Assembly (NCBI GenBank): GCA_963575655.1
Contig: CAUYTY010000180.1
Location: forward strand, 1 to 42,393
Direction: 5' to 3'
DNA from: Gammaproteobacteria bacterium
GTDB lineage: Bacteria; Pseudomonadota; Gammaproteobacteria; CAIRSR01
Length of the DNA: 42,393 nt
Below are positions 25,258-35,480 of this stretch, piece by piece. The notes under the pieces are model-generated. The model worked only from the letters and a program-made list of their open reading frames with translations, searched no databases and had not been told where the DNA came from. Numbering within the stretch: the stretch's first letter is position 1; each line of letters starts with the position of its first letter. The position numbers were made by a program, and so were the translations under genes.

Positions 25258-26478
25258 TCAGATAGGCTCGAGCAACACATCGGTACGTAACCGATAATCT
25301 TCCGGTAGCTCAGAACCAATAATTTTGTCGAAAGGTTCGGAGGGTTGTTTAGCTAGATCCAGGAGCATGGCCGGTAGGTGGCGACGTTTATTTTTGTCGT
25401 AAACCAGTTTGACCACGGGACGCAATAGATCACTCTCATTTAACTCCAGAACCATGGCAAGACGCCCGCTTTGCAACAGCACCAAGGTTCCCACAGGATA
25501 GATACCAATGCATCGAATAAATTTCTGCACGATCTCCGGTTGGAAGTGATATTTACTCCACTCGATTAATTTACCGAGTACCCAGTGAGGTGACTTCCCT
25601 TTGTGATAGCAACGGTTTGAAGTTAGTGCATCGTAGACATCCACCACCGCAGCCATTTGTCCATAGACGCTGATCTTATCACTCTCTTTTCCCAGAGGAT
25701 AACCACTACCATCATAGCGTTCATGATGTTCATAGATAATACCTCGGGATATCTCAGAAATTCCTTTGGCGGATGCTAGAATCTCCTGGCTGTAATCCAC
25801 ATGATGACGCATGATGACAAATTCATCCTCATCAAGCTGGCCGGGTTTATTCAATATATTTAATGGTACCTTAGTTTTCCCAATATCGTGAAGCAAGCCA
25901 CCAATACCAACCTGATGAATGATTGAGGGATGCATTCCTAGGGCCTTACAGAAAGAAGTCAGCAACACGGCCACGGATACAGAATGTTCGAAGGTATATT
26001 TATCCATCTCGCGGATACGCACCATCCCCAATAATGCGTTCTGATTATTGAAGATAGACCTAACCAATTTCTCGACTACTGGGTCAAGCTGTTCGATCTC
26101 GATCTGTTTACCAAGTCGGGCATCTTCCATCATCTTGGTAACTACTAGGGACGCTTCTTTCTTTACCTTGATAGCTCGTGACCATTCTTCCTTGAGCGGG
26201 ATCCGCAAGTCCTTTATCGGATAGGGAACCATCAACTCATCCATCGTTTTTTTGACCTCCTCACGAACCTCGGAGACATTCTGTCCTTGTTCTACGTCCA
26301 ATCCTTTGTCCGTATCAATATAGACTTCCTGGAGTTTAAGACTCAGGATCTTTTGCAAAGCATCGTTGGTAGTTAGTTTGAACTTACTTTTCAGAAAAGG
26401 GTGATCCATCCAGCCGAGATCTAGATCGTGGATAAACATCCCGATGCGTAGTTGGTTTTTTTTAATTTTCTTAATCAT
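25258..26478 (-). CDS. HD-GYP domain c-di-GMP phosphodiesterase with DUF3391 N-terminus
   Basis: 406 residues. The N-terminal ~120 residues resemble DUF3391 (IKKNQLRIGMFIHDLDLGWMDHPF), which commonly precedes HD-GYP domains. The catalytic domain carries HSVSVAVL, LLHDIGKTKVP (HD), RHHVDYSQEIL, and HHERYDGSGYPLG (the GYP motif), then DVYDALTSNRCYHKG. The key metal ligands are present, so it is likely active in degrading cyclic di-GMP. The start at 26478 (MIKKIKK) has GGGGA upstream; the frame extends 17 codons further without support. It is divergent from zipA. Confidence 0.92.
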   Translation of the reverse strand: MIKKIKKNQLRIGMFIHDLDLGWMDHPFLKSKFKLTTNDALQKILSLKLQEVYIDTDKGLDVEQGQNVSEVREEVKKTMDELMVPYPIKDLRIPLKEEWSRAIKVKKEASLVVTKMMEDARLGKQIEIEQLDPVVEKLVRSIFNNQNALLGMVRIREMDKYTFEHSVSVAVLLTSFCKALGMHPSIIHQVGIGGLLHDIGKTKVPLNILNKPGQLDEDEFVIMRHHVDYSQEILASAKGISEISRGIIYEHHERYDGSGYPLGKESDKISVYGQMAAVVDVYDALTSNRCYHKGKSPHWVLGKLIEWSKYHFQPEIVQKFIRCIGIYPVGTLVLLQSGRLAMVLELNESDLLRPVVKLVYDKNKRRHLPAMLLDLAKQPSEPFDKIIGSELPEDYRLRTDVLLEPI

Positions 26479-26751
26479 ACAAAGAATTCCCCAATTAAAA
26501 TTCCCAAGCGGAATGGTACCCCAACTCATACCACGATCTTGCTATCGTTCGTACTTAGAAACAGGTAGAGCTATGTGGAACATACCAACTAAACACGCCG
26601 ACATTCTACAACGCCCCTCCCCTACCGCAAGAGATTATCTATCATCAGATTATGCCGTTCTTATGGAGTAACAACCTGTTATCAGAGGTATATTGTTGGG
26701 TGGCGGTCGATGTGGCAAAGGCCGTAGAATCAGCACTCTAGTCAGAGGGGA

Positions 26752-27471
26752 ATGAATGTGAATCTCATGCGTATTGTGTTGATTCTGTTGCTTGTTGCTG
26801 CGCTGACAGGGATCGGGTGGTGGGAGCGGCAGCGGCGTACCCGGTCGGGCCGTCATGAACGGGAAGCCTTTGAAGGTATTGGCATTGAAATCCGGGCCGG
26901 GGGGGAGAATGAGTCATTTCTGGATTTCTCTGGTCTGGATGGTATTACTGCTACCAGTGATTTTGCCCCAGATACCTCTCCACGTATCGTCTTGGAAGGT
27001 AGCTCTCCTCAGTCATCAACTCGGTCCTCGCGTCGAACTCCACCTGTAGAGGAGAAATTGATAGTAATCAATCTAATGGCTCCGGTGGATTGCCCCTATT
27101 CCGGCCCTGACCTTCTAACTGCCATTCAGGGTGCCAATATTGTCTACGGTGATATGAATATCTTTCATCACCGTGTAAAAGGTCAGCGTCGCCCCATCTT
27201 CAGCATGGCTAATATGGTTGAACCGGGCACCTTTAATCCACCGTCCATGGACGATTTTCTTACACCTGGCCTCACCTTTTTTATGCGTTTGCCTGGTCAG
27301 GTCAGGGGTCCTCAGGCACTGGACCAGATGCTCAAATCCGTCCAACACCTCGCCACCGACCTCGGTGGCAACCTCTGCGATCAGCGCCGCCGTCCTCTCG
27401 ACAAGCGAGCCATTGCCAAGCTACGTGATGATGTAGCGAAGTATCAACAGCGGCTTGAGGGCACCACCTAA
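26752..27471 (+). CDS. zipA: Cell division protein ZipA
   Basis: Anchors FtsZ to the membrane in gammaproteobacteria. An N-terminal transmembrane helix (MRIVLILLLVAALTGIGWW) is followed by a short basic, Ser/Pro-rich linker and the C-terminal FtsZ-binding domain (~100-239: LIVINLMAP, ANIVYGDMNIFHH, FSMANMVEPGTFNPPSMDDFLTPGL, LPG, LGGNLCDQRRRPL). The linker is short, giving 239 residues against ~330 in E. coli. The usual neighbours smc and ligA are absent; htpG follows. Confidence 0.9.
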   Translation: MNVNLMRIVLILLLVAALTGIGWWERQRRTRSGRHEREAFEGIGIEIRAGGENESFLDFSGLDGITATSDFAPDTSPRIVLEGSSPQSSTRSSRRTPPVEEKLIVINLMAPVDCPYSGPDLLTAIQGANIVYGDMNIFHHRVKGQRRPIFSMANMVEPGTFNPPSMDDFLTPGLTFFMRLPGQVRGPQALDQMLKSVQHLATDLGGNLCDQRRRPLDKRAIAKLRDDVAKYQQRLEGTT

Positions 27472-27549
27472 CGCTCACTCGTGGCTGCGTCTACCCTCCA
27501 CCTCTTCAAATGGTTATCCTCGCGGTGTGCTCGATACGGCGGTCCGCTG

Positions 27550-27578
27550 CTTGTTTTTTGCACGATCAGTCCCCACCT
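27550..27578 (+). promoter_or_regulatory. Candidate sigma32 (heat-shock) promoter for htpG
   Basis: CTTGTTT, a 14-base spacer and CCCCACCT, against the sigma32 consensus CTTGAAA-N13-15-CCCCATNT. It lies about 75 bases before the htpG start, in the only long gap upstream of that gene. Two of the -35 core positions are not consensus. Confidence 0.4.
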
Positions 27579-27654
27579 CGCGTTCATCTTCGACTTAACC
27601 CACCACTATCGTGCAACCTTTTTCCAACTATTTTGCTAAGGAGTTTAGAAAGTT

Positions 27655-29544
27655 ATGACCGTAGAGACACATAAGGAGACTCTGGGATTTCAGGCGGAGG
27701 TCAAACAACTCCTGAACCTCATGATCCACTCGCTGTACAGCAACAAGGAGATCTTCCTGCGCGAACTCATCTCCAATGCTGCGGATGCCGCCGATCGGTT
27801 GCGTTTTGAGGCGTTGTCGGATGATGCCCTGTATGCGGGAGATACTGAGTTGAAGGTGTGGGTCCGCCTCGACAAGAAGGCGCGCACCATCACTGTCACC
27901 GACAACGGTATTGGTATGAATCGTGCCGAGGCGGTGGAGAGTTTAGGCACTATCGCCCGCTCAGGGACACGAACGTTTCTGGAGTCTCTCACCGGAGACC
28001 AAGCTAAAGACACCAAGCTCATTGGCCAATTCGGGGTGGGCTTCTATTCGTCGTTCGTGGTGGCCGACCGGGTCACGGTGGTAACCCGCCGTGCGGGTCT
28101 GGGTCCAGAACATGGGGTGCGTTGGGAGTCTGGGGCCGATGGCACCTACACCGTTGAGACGGTCGAACGTGCGGCGCGTGGCACCGAGGTCACCTTGCAC
28201 CTGCGCGAGGACGAGAACGAATTACTGGAATCGTGGCGCCTGCGTTCTATCATCACCAAATACTCCGACCACATCCCCATTCCCATCCTGCTCCGCGAAG
28301 ACAAAGAAGGTGAGGAAGATAAGGAAGAAAAAGAAGACAGCGTGGTGAATCGCGCCTCTGCCTTGTGGACGCGCCCCAAGTCGGAACTCAAAGAAGAGGA
28401 TTATCAGGAGTTTTATAAATATGTTGCCCATGACTATGAAAACCCACTGAGCTGGATTCATAGCCATGTTGAGGGAAAATACGAATACACCCTATTGCTC
28501 TATCTCCCAGGGCGGGCGCCTTTCGACCTATGGGATCGCGACAGTCGCCACGGCGTCAAGCTCTACGTGCGTCGAGTGTTCATTATGGACGATGCAAAGG
28601 ACCTGCTCCCCGGTTATCTGCGCTTCGTGCGTGGGGTTGTGGATTCTGACGACCTGCCCCTCAACGTCTCGCGTGAAATTCTCCAAAACAGTCGCATCGT
28701 GGACGCGCTACGTAATGGGGCCACGAGCAAAGTATTGGGTTTGTTGGAAGACCTCGCTAAGGATTCCCCGGAGAAATACGCCACCTTCTGGAAAGAATGT
28801 GGTCGGGTTCTTAAAGAAGGACCGGCAGAAGACGCCAATAATCGCGAACGGATTGCCAAACTGCTGCGCTTTACCTCCACGAACAATACCAGTGATGTCC
28901 AGAGTGTGTCCTTGGAAGATTACGTAGGACGCATGAAGGAGGGTCAGGAAAAGATCTACTATCTGAACGCTGATAATTTTACCGGCGCACGTTCCTCACC
29001 CCACTTGGAAGTCTTCCGGCGCAAGGGTGTGGAGGTACTACTACTCACCGACCGAGTTGACGAGTGGTTGGTTGCCCATCTCCACGAATTCGATGGTAAG
29101 TCGCTCCAATCAGTTGCCCACGGTGAGTTAAATTTTGGAAAACTTGCCGATGAGGAAGAAAAGAAGCAGGCGGAAGAAGCTACCAAACAACATCAACCGC
29201 TACTGACCCGTATCCAACATACCCTGGGTGAGCGTGTCAAAGAGGTTAATGTCAGTCAACGCCTGACCGATTCCCCTGCCTGCCTGGTAAGTAAAGACCA
29301 CGGTCTATCCGTACATCTGTCACGCATCCTCAAGGCCACTGGGCAGAATGTACCTACGGTTGAGCTGATGTTGGAGGTAAACATCACACATCCGTTGATT
29401 AAGGCCCTGGAAGCCGAGGAAAATAAGGATCGTTTCACTGACCGTGTCCATATTCTCTTCGACCAGGCCCTCCTCTTGGAAGGCGGTCAGATCGAAGACC
29501 CCGCCGCTTATGTACGGCGGATCAATGCGCTGCTGGCCGGGTAG
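27655..29544 (+). CDS. htpG: Molecular chaperone HtpG (Hsp90)
   Basis: ATP-dependent Hsp90 chaperone of 629 residues, normal length. Bergerat ATP-fold motifs at the N-terminus: [40 protein letters not shown]. The middle domain has [39 protein letters not shown] with the catalytic Arg. The C-terminal dimerisation domain follows from ~505. AAGGAG at 27639 supports the ATG. A charged insert ([12 protein letters not shown]-like) lies near residues 218-230, as in other bacterial members. It is followed by a strong terminator. Confidence 0.96.
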   Translation: MTVETHKETLGFQAEVKQLLNLMIHSLYSNKEIFLRELISNAADAADRLRFEALSDDALYAGDTELKVWVRLDKKARTITVTDNGIGMNRAEAVESLGTIARSGTRTFLESLTGDQAKDTKLIGQFGVGFYSSFVVADRVTVVTRRAGLGPEHGVRWESGADGTYTVETVERAARGTEVTLHLREDENELLESWRLRSIITKYSDHIPIPILLREDKEGEEDKEEKEDSVVNRASALWTRPKSELKEEDYQEFYKYVAHDYENPLSWIHSHVEGKYEYTLLLYLPGRAPFDLWDRDSRHGVKLYVRRVFIMDDAKDLLPGYLRFVRGVVDSDDLPLNVSREILQNSRIVDALRNGATSKVLGLLEDLAKDSPEKYATFWKECGRVLKEGPAEDANNRERIAKLLRFTSTNNTSDVQSVSLEDYVGRMKEGQEKIYYLNADNFTGARSSPHLEVFRRKGVEVLLLTDRVDEWLVAHLHEFDGKSLQSVAHGELNFGKLADEEEKKQAEEATKQHQPLLTRIQHTLGERVKEVNVSQRLTDSPACLVSKDHGLSVHLSRILKATGQNVPTVELMLEVNITHPLIKALEAEENKDRFTDRVHILFDQALLLEGGQIEDPAAYVRRINALLAG

Positions 29545-29555
29545 ACGTGATTGAT

Positions 29556-29630
29556 CAAAAAATACCCGCCCTATTCTTCTTGGTTCGTGGAGTAATTCCC
29601 GGAAAAGAAGGATGGGCGGGTATTTTTGTT
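29556..29630 (+). terminator. Rho-independent terminator after htpG
   Basis: A long stem pairs AAAATACCCGCCC.. (about 29559-29572) with ..GGGCGGGTATTTT (about 29613-29626), extended by TTCTTCTT / AAGAA, and ends in a U-rich run. The symmetric A and T tracts mean it could act in both directions. Confidence 0.85.
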
Positions 29631-29645
29631 TGTCATATTGGGCGA

Positions 29646-30107
29646 ATGAAGATGATAACTTTAATTGTCAACAACCAACCTGTAGAGGTTGATGTCGCAT
29701 CAGATACTCCTTTACTCTGGGTGCTTCGTGATCACCTTGGTCTCACGGGTACAAAATATAGTTGTGGTGCCTCCCAATGCGGTGCTTGTACCGTTCACCT
29801 TAACGATGAGCCCATTCGATCTTGTGTAACGCCTGTCACAGAGGCCGTTGGAAAAAAGATTACTACGATTGAGGGAGCGTCCTCGAAAACAGCTCAGACG
29901 GTTCTGGCTGCATGGGAGAAACTCAATGTCTCCCAATGCGGTTTTTGCCAACCGGGCCAGATTATGACCGCTGTCGCGTTACTCTCTCGTAACCCAAAAC
30001 CCAGCGACGCTGATATCGATGCCGCATTGATTGGGAATATCTGCCGATGCGGTACCTATTCGCGCATCCGTACTGCAATTCATGCAGCGGCAGAACTGCT
30101 GTCTTAA
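29646..30107 (+). CDS. iorA: Isoquinoline 1-oxidoreductase-type 2Fe-2S subunit (IorA-like)
   Basis: Small electron-transfer subunit of a xanthine-oxidase-family molybdenum hydroxylase. The plant-type ferredoxin domain has [12 protein letters not shown] plus a further Cys (SCVTP), and the C-terminal helical domain has [10 protein letters not shown] and [11 protein letters not shown], giving two 2Fe-2S clusters. The frame is open from 29547, but those codons overlap the htpG terminator; the ATG at 29646 (or 29652) gives the usual ~153 residues. It is the first gene of an operon with the catalytic subunit and two maturation genes. The real substrate (aldehyde or N-heterocycle) cannot be told. 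Confidence 0.9.
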   Translation: MKMITLIVNNQPVEVDVASDTPLLWVLRDHLGLTGTKYSCGASQCGACTVHLNDEPIRSCVTPVTEAVGKKITTIEGASSKTAQTVLAAWEKLNVSQCGFCQPGQIMTAVALLSRNPKPSDADIDAALIGNICRCGTYSRIRTAIHAAAELLS

Positions 30108-30131
30108 ATATCTGGTGTACGGACGGTGACC

Positions 30132-32366
30132 ATGAACGAGCCATTTATCAAGAACCCAAGTCGACGCAACTTTATGAAGGCAACCAGCGGGGTGGGAATT
30201 GGATTGGTCCTGGGTATTTTGTTCGATCCTCGGCGGAATGGACCATACGCCGCATCACTCAACGCAGAACCGACAGGAACCAAGACTATCTTTGCGCCCA
30301 ATGCCTTTGTGCGCATTGGTACTGACGATACAGTTACGGTGATCGTAAAACATCTGGAGATGGGTCAAGGTAGCCATACCGGCCTGTCCACCTTAGTTGC
30401 TGAAGAACTCGATGCCGCCTGGTCTCAGATTCGCACCGAGGGGGCAGCGGCAGATCCAAAACGCTATCGCAATCTCCTCTGGGGAACCTCACAGGGTACC
30501 GGCGGGAGTACCGCCATCGCCAATTCTTTTGATCAAATGCGTCGTGCGGGCGCTGTGGCTCGGGCCATGTTGGTGGCCGCTGCAGCGCAGGAATGGAACG
30601 TGGCGCTGGAAAGTATTCGTGTCTCTCAGGGTGTGTTGTCCCATCCCAGTGGGAAACAGGCCAGCTTTGGGCAGATGGCAATTAAAGCAGCACTACAACC
30701 AATTCCAGAAGAGGAGGTAACACTCAAGGACCCGAAGGATTTCATCTATATCGGCAAACACCCCCCACGTATTGATAGCCACGCCAAACTGCGTGGTACG
30801 GCGATATTTACTCAAGATTTCCGTCTACCCGACCTAATTACTGCGGTGGTTGCCCACCCTCCCCTTTTTGGCGCCACGGTAAAATCTTTCGATGCTACGC
30901 AGGCAAAAAGTGTCGAGGGCGTATTGGAGGTAGTGGCGATACCCTCGGGCGTTGCGGTGGTGGCAAAGGATTTTTGGTCGGCAAAAAAGGGTTGCGACCG
31001 ACTTGTGGTAGATTGGAATGATGAGGCGGCCTTTCAACTTGGCTCTACCGAAATTCTTGCTCAATATCGAGATATTGCCAAGCAATCGGGCACTGTGGCC
31101 GCTGAACGGGGTAATGTGACGCAGGCCATCGACCAGGCCGCCAAAACCCTGGAGGCAGAATTCGAGTTTCCCTACCTCGCCCACGCTCCCATGGAGCCGT
31201 TAAATTGTGTGGTGCAGTTACATAACGATGGTTGCGAGGTGTGGAATGGTGCACAGATGCAGACTGGCGACCAACACAATCTCGCTACGTTATTGGGACT
31301 GAAACCAGAACAGATCAAGATCAATATGCTCTACGCGGGTGGTAGTTTCGGTCGGCGGGCGAATCCCAAAGCTGATTACCTTATCGAAGCTGCAAACATC
31401 GCTCGGGCACTGATGAATGGCCCCCACGCCGGTAAGCCGGTCAAGTTGCAATGGACGCGCAAGGACGATATGCGTGCCGGTTTCTACCGTCCCGCCTATT
31501 TGCATCGCATTACTGCGGGGCTGGATGCCGAGGGCAATCTACTTGCCTGGAATCAGCGTATTGTCGGTCAATCAATTATCACCGGCACGCCTTTCGAGGC
31601 GGGCATGGTGAAGAATGGCGTAGATATTACCTCGGTGGAGGGTGCAGTTAATCTGCCTTATACCGTTCCCCACTTCCGTGTGGATCTACATTCGCCCCGT
31701 CTAGCCGTGCCCGTACTTTGGTGGCGTTCGGTGGGGTCCAGCCATACCGCATTTGCCGTGGAGGCCTGCCTTGATGAGCTTGCATATTTGGCGGGTCGGG
31801 ACCCAGTGGCTTGGCGGCGCGAATTACTCAAGGATCATCCTCGTCACCGATCGGTATTGGATCTGGCAGCGGAACAGGCCGAATGGAATAAACCGTTAGC
31901 GCCTGGCCTGCCTGGGGAGAAACGGGGGCGTGGTATCGCTGTGCATGAATCTTTTCACAGCTTTGTTGCCCAGGTTGCCGAGGTAACCGTGCGGGCAGAT
32001 GGTAGTTTTCGTATCAATCGTGTGGTTTGCGCTGTGGATTGTGGTCTTGCCGTGAACCCAGATATCATCCGTGCCCAGATGGAGAGCGGTATCGTTTTTG
32101 GTCTAACGGCGGCCTGCTACGGGGCCATCACCCTCCATAACGGGCAGGTGAAGCAGTCCAGTTTTCGTGACTATCCGTTGCTACGCATCGATGAAATGCC
32201 GCGCATCGAGGTACATATTGTGCCCTCCTCGGCCAATCCTACTGGTGTCGGTGAACCGGGAACGCCGGTCATTGCGCCAGCGGTGGCCAACGCGCTCTTC
32301 GCCGCGACGGGTCAGCGCCTGCGTCGCTTGCCGTTCAAACTTACATGGATAGCCCCGACCTCTTGA
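30132..32366 (+). CDS. iorB: Molybdopterin-binding aldehyde oxidase/IorB-type subunit, Tat-exported
   Basis: 744 residues. A twin-arginine signal ([21 protein letters not shown]) suggests export of the folded heterodimer to the periplasm. The molybdopterin domains follow, with [44 protein letters not shown], and the catalytic Glu in [17 protein letters not shown] near the C-terminus. Domain order and length fit isoquinoline 1-oxidoreductase beta subunits and related membrane-associated aldehyde dehydrogenases. No cytochrome c subunit gene follows, so the electron acceptor is unknown. The ATG at 30132 is preferred to GTG 30126. The end overlaps xdhC by 22 bp. Confidence 0.92.
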   Translation: MNEPFIKNPSRRNFMKATSGVGIGLVLGILFDPRRNGPYAASLNAEPTGTKTIFAPNAFVRIGTDDTVTVIVKHLEMGQGSHTGLSTLVAEELDAAWSQIRTEGAAADPKRYRNLLWGTSQGTGGSTAIANSFDQMRRAGAVARAMLVAAAAQEWNVALESIRVSQGVLSHPSGKQASFGQMAIKAALQPIPEEEVTLKDPKDFIYIGKHPPRIDSHAKLRGTAIFTQDFRLPDLITAVVAHPPLFGATVKSFDATQAKSVEGVLEVVAIPSGVAVVAKDFWSAKKGCDRLVVDWNDEAAFQLGSTEILAQYRDIAKQSGTVAAERGNVTQAIDQAAKTLEAEFEFPYLAHAPMEPLNCVVQLHNDGCEVWNGAQMQTGDQHNLATLLGLKPEQIKINMLYAGGSFGRRANPKADYLIEAANIARALMNGPHAGKPVKLQWTRKDDMRAGFYRPAYLHRITAGLDAEGNLLAWNQRIVGQSIITGTPFEAGMVKNGVDITSVEGAVNLPYTVPHFRVDLHSPRLAVPVLWWRSVGSSHTAFAVEACLDELAYLAGRDPVAWRRELLKDHPRHRSVLDLAAEQAEWNKPLAPGLPGEKRGRGIAVHESFHSFVAQVAEVTVRADGSFRINRVVCAVDCGLAVNPDIIRAQMESGIVFGLTAACYGAITLHNGQVKQSSFRDYPLLRIDEMPRIEVHIVPSSANPTGVGEPGTPVIAPAVANALFAATGQRLRRLPFKLTWIAPTS

Positions 32367-33349
32367 CCTTAGAAACGCTCTGCGCTTGGTTGGATGGGGG
32401 GCGGCAGGCAACTTTCGTAACTATAGCGGCCACTTGGGGGGCCGCGCCGCGTCCAGCGGGAGCCTGGGCGGCAATTCGTGATGACGGTATCATCATCGGT
32501 TCTGTCTCTGGTGGGTGCGTCGAAGAAGATCTGATTGCCCGGGTCCGCGCTGGTGAGTTCGTTGCGAGTGGTGTACACGTTTTACGCTACGGCGTCACCG
32601 CAGAAGAGACCTCACGTTTCAATCTACCCTGCGGCGGTACCCTTGAATTGGTGTTGGAGTCCAGGCCGGATGTCTCCGGTCTACGCCTGCTCCATGAGCG
32701 TATTACCCAGCGACGTGCCACGACACGTACTGTGGAGGTGGCCAGCGGTGCGGTTCTGCTTGAGGATGCGACTCGCGGCGATCCTTTGGTCTGGGATGGT
32801 AAACGGCTGAGCACCGTACATGGTTCACGCCAGCGGTTGTTGTTGATTGGTGCTGTCCAAATCTCGTCACATCTCGCCACCATGGCGCAGGCCCTTGATT
32901 ATGAGGTGTTCGTCTGTGACCCGCGCGAGGAATATCGCGCTGGTTGGAGGGACATACCGGGGGTTTTGTTATTAGGGGGTATGCCTGATGACGTGGTGCG
33001 GCAGTTTTTGCCCGACCCGTGGTTGGCGGTTGTTGCCCTGACCCATGATGCCAAGCTCGACGATTTAGTTTTGCTGGAGGCGCTTCGTTCTTCGGTTCTT
33101 TACGTGGGTGTTTTGGGTTCCCGTCAGAGTAACCAACGTCGACGTAAGCGGTTAGCGAAGCACTTTGGCGTAGACGCGACGACCTTGGCGCGTTTGCGTG
33201 GTCCTGTGGGTCTACCCATTGGTAGCCACACCCCACCGGAGATTGCCGTTTCGATACTGGCCGAGATGATCGCGGTCAGAAATGGCGTAGTCCTGCCCGT
33301 CCAGGGAATGGATCCTTCTCTCCCGTCGATTACTCTCTGCGCTACATGA
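32345..33349 (+). CDS. xdhC: XdhC/CoxI family molybdenum cofactor maturation protein
   Basis: Binds molybdenum cofactor and helps sulfuration and insertion into the hydroxylase subunit. The N-terminal CoxI domain has GAWAAIRDDGIIIGSVSGGCVEEDLI and FNLPCGGTLELV; the C-terminal Rossmann-type XdhC domain (~155-310) has LLLIGAVQISSHLATMAQALDY, VCDPREEYR and GVLGSRQSNQRRRKRL. The usual GxGHVA at the Rossmann turn reads GAVQISS here, a deviation. Length 334. Overlaps at both ends (iorB by 22 bp, next gene by ATGA) show a single operon. Confidence 0.92.
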   Translation: MDSPDLLTLETLCAWLDGGRQATFVTIAATWGAAPRPAGAWAAIRDDGIIIGSVSGGCVEEDLIARVRAGEFVASGVHVLRYGVTAEETSRFNLPCGGTLELVLESRPDVSGLRLLHERITQRRATTRTVEVASGAVLLEDATRGDPLVWDGKRLSTVHGSRQRLLLIGAVQISSHLATMAQALDYEVFVCDPREEYRAGWRDIPGVLLLGGMPDDVVRQFLPDPWLAVVALTHDAKLDDLVLLEALRSSVLYVGVLGSRQSNQRRRKRLAKHFGVDATTLARLRGPVGLPIGSHTPPEIAVSILAEMIAVRNGVVLPVQGMDPSLPSITLCAT

Positions 33350-33912
33350 AGCAGCCGGTGGGAATTCTTCTCGCTGCTGGCCAAGCGACGCGTTTTGGTA
33401 GCAACAAACTCCTGCATCCGATGTCCGACGGCTCGCCCATGGTCGTGGTTGCCGCTCGTGCCATGCAGGCGGTACTGGGGCGGGTGGTGGTGGTCATCCG
33501 TGAGGAAGGCATTCTTGCCAGTGTATTGCAAATTGCAAGTGCGGAAATTCTTATCTGTCCCACGGCAGACGCCGGGATGGGTGCCAGTCTGGCTTGTGGT
33601 ATTAGTTTTACGAGTGATGCCAATGGTTGGGTTATTGCCCTTGGCGATATGCCTTTCATTCAACCAGACACAATCCGCACTGTTGTAGATGCATTACAAG
33701 AAGGTGCTGCGATGGTTGCCCCAGTTTTTCCAGATGGTCGCCGAGGTCATCCGGTTGGTTTTAGTGCCGAGTGGCGATCGGCGCTTAGTTCATTATGTGG
33801 CGAGGACGGTGCCCGGAAACTCTTATGGAAGCATCGTGCCCGTCTGCATCAGGTACCAACTCAAGATATGGGTTGTCTGCGCGATGTGGATATACCAGCA
33901 GATCTGGAGTAA
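33346..33912 (+). CDS. MobA/MocA-like molybdenum cofactor nucleotidyltransferase
   Basis: 188 residues, the NTP-transferase fold of MobA/MocA: LLAAGQATRFGSNKLL at the N-terminus, ALGDMPFIQPDTI in the middle (metal-binding Asp), and FPDGRRGHPVGFSAEW. Such proteins convert Mo-molybdopterin to the CMP or GMP form. Its position directly after xdhC (overlap ATGA) makes the CMP form used by xanthine-oxidase-family enzymes the likely product, that is MocA-like. Ends the Mo hydroxylase operon. Confidence 0.88.
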   Translation: MKQPVGILLAAGQATRFGSNKLLHPMSDGSPMVVVAARAMQAVLGRVVVVIREEGILASVLQIASAEILICPTADAGMGASLACGISFTSDANGWVIALGDMPFIQPDTIRTVVDALQEGAAMVAPVFPDGRRGHPVGFSAEWRSALSSLCGEDGARKLLWKHRARLHQVPTQDMGCLRDVDIPADLE

Positions 33913-33980
33913 GTAATGAATTACGGGAAACATACACTGTTTCAGTTACAGCTACAAGGTGACGGCAACCTCGGCAACGG

Positions 33981-35480
33981 TTAATTTGAGCATAAAGAAA
34001 TCAGCCGACGTTGTAACAGTGATCTCAGCGTAGCCAGGGTCGTTTCCCTCTCAAGCCCCAGGTCCTCAGCGAGTGACAGGATATCCGATAACGCCAGGGC
34101 TCTCTCTAAACGGACAAGCAATTCTCGTTCGATAGGATTGAGCCATTGCTGGATCGCGAGCGCCTTTCCCAATAATTGCGCATGGGTTTGTATGAGCGAT
34201 TCATCTCCGAGCATCCCCGCCTCGAATAGTTTAATGCGCATCGTTCGCCGAATCCGGCCACGCTCCAAGATTTTATGAAAATGAGGATGGCGTGCGAGGC
34301 GTTCTGTGGCAAAGATTTCTTCGATCTCGATACCTGCATCATCATACAACGGAGGTTCTGATACCCCACTCCAGGTCCAAGGCGGACCGCATGTGGCATC
34401 ACTCCACTGAAAGGCAAGCAGTACCGCAATGATACGGTTATAACCCTGGTCCTTTAGATTTCTGCTCCAAGCATCCACCGAATCTAGGAAAGTTGCATAG
34501 TCTTCACCCACGGCATGACCGAGGGCATAGTTGGTAGTCGAATACTCGCGCAGACGCAGAATATGAATGTCGATAGGGGCATTACCGATCCATGTGCGGA
34601 GTCGGTCCTCCAATGATTCTCCATCACGCTCACCGAGTTCAGTCACCATTTGAACAATCCCGCCTGGTGCGAGGTGGTGTGGCAGACTCGTAACAATACG
34701 TCGCTGAATATCCTCGCCCGAATGTCCACCATCACGAAACCCCACCGTATTGATTGGCGAAGGTACAAAGGGTGGGTTGGCCGTAATTAGATCAAACCGC
34801 TCCTCACCTACCGAATCAAAAAGATCGCCAACGACCGCCTCAACATTGGTGATACCTAATACTTGCGTGTTGAAATGAGTACAGGCAACCGCACGTGGAT
34901 TGATATCTACAGCCAATACCCGTTGTGAATGCGTGGCCGCTAATAGGGCATGGATACCTGAACCCGTACAGAGATCCAGCGCACTATCCACCGGTCGACG
35001 CACCGTAGCACGTGCCAGCCAATGACTATCCGCACCAACCGACATGACTTGATTATGGGGAACGTTGGATAGTCCCGGATGAGGCAACATTGGCCAAGCA
35101 TGTTCTGAAAAAGCCAGATGATCACTGACCGGGAATAGTGAGGCACGGGCACACGCGCAACCCTGTCCATCAATAGAAAGTATCCCCGCTCGAATAAGAA
35201 CCTCCTGATCCGTCCGACAAAATAATCCAGACAACTCTTGCTGGGAGATAGTACCTTGCAGCAGAAAAAGGTCGATGGCCGTAGCAAGGGCATCACGCTG
35301 TGATAACCGCTCTCTACGATAGATCGGTAGGGAACGCCAATAAAGATCGCTAATATCGGTAAGCCCTAGGCGTCTGCGGACCTGCGTTTCACAATAACCG
35401 ATACGAACAATCTGTGAAACGGCATCGCGCAGGGCAGGTACATCGTCATTGTCAATCAGAAAAGGCGCGGATTCGGTCAA
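33981..35480 (-). CDS. Class I SAM-dependent methyltransferase (N-N6/PrmC-like fold)
   Basis: 499 residues. The SAM-binding core is in the middle (~165-290): ALDLCTGSGIHALLAA (motif I), VLAVDINPRAVACTHFN, VEAVVGDLFDSV, and the NPPFVPSP motif typical of methylation at amide or exocyclic amino nitrogen. The N-terminal ~150 and C-terminal ~200 residues are helical and belong to a longer family seen in actinobacteria and some proteobacteria; the substrate is unknown to me. A TTG start overlaps the asnB stop (TTGA), preceded by AGAGAG, so it is translationally coupled to asnB. A modification role toward the asnB product is unproven. Confidence 0.8.
   Translation of the reverse strand: MTESAPFLIDNDDVPALRDAVSQIVRIGYCETQVRRRLGLTDISDLYWRSLPIYRRERLSQRDALATAIDLFLLQGTISQQELSGLFCRTDQEVLIRAGILSIDGQGCACARASLFPVSDHLAFSEHAWPMLPHPGLSNVPHNQVMSVGADSHWLARATVRRPVDSALDLCTGSGIHALLAATHSQRVLAVDINPRAVACTHFNTQVLGITNVEAVVGDLFDSVGEERFDLITANPPFVPSPINTVGFRDGGHSGEDIQRRIVTSLPHHLAPGGIVQMVTELGERDGESLEDRLRTWIGNAPIDIHILRLREYSTTNYALGHAVGEDYATFLDSVDAWSRNLKDQGYNRIIAVLLAFQWSDATCGPPWTWSGVSEPPLYDDAGIEIEEIFATERLARHPHFHKILERGRIRRTMRIKLFEAGMLGDESLIQTHAQLLGKALAIQQWLNPIERELLVRLERALALSDILSLAEDLGLERETTLATLRSLLQRRLISLCSN

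Noticed and set aside
25098-25319. 73-codon minus-strand frame overlapping the HD-GYP 3' end
   Set aside because: It overlaps the HD-GYP gene and the small membrane protein frame in another phase, and has Lys/Gln-rich low-complexity sequence.
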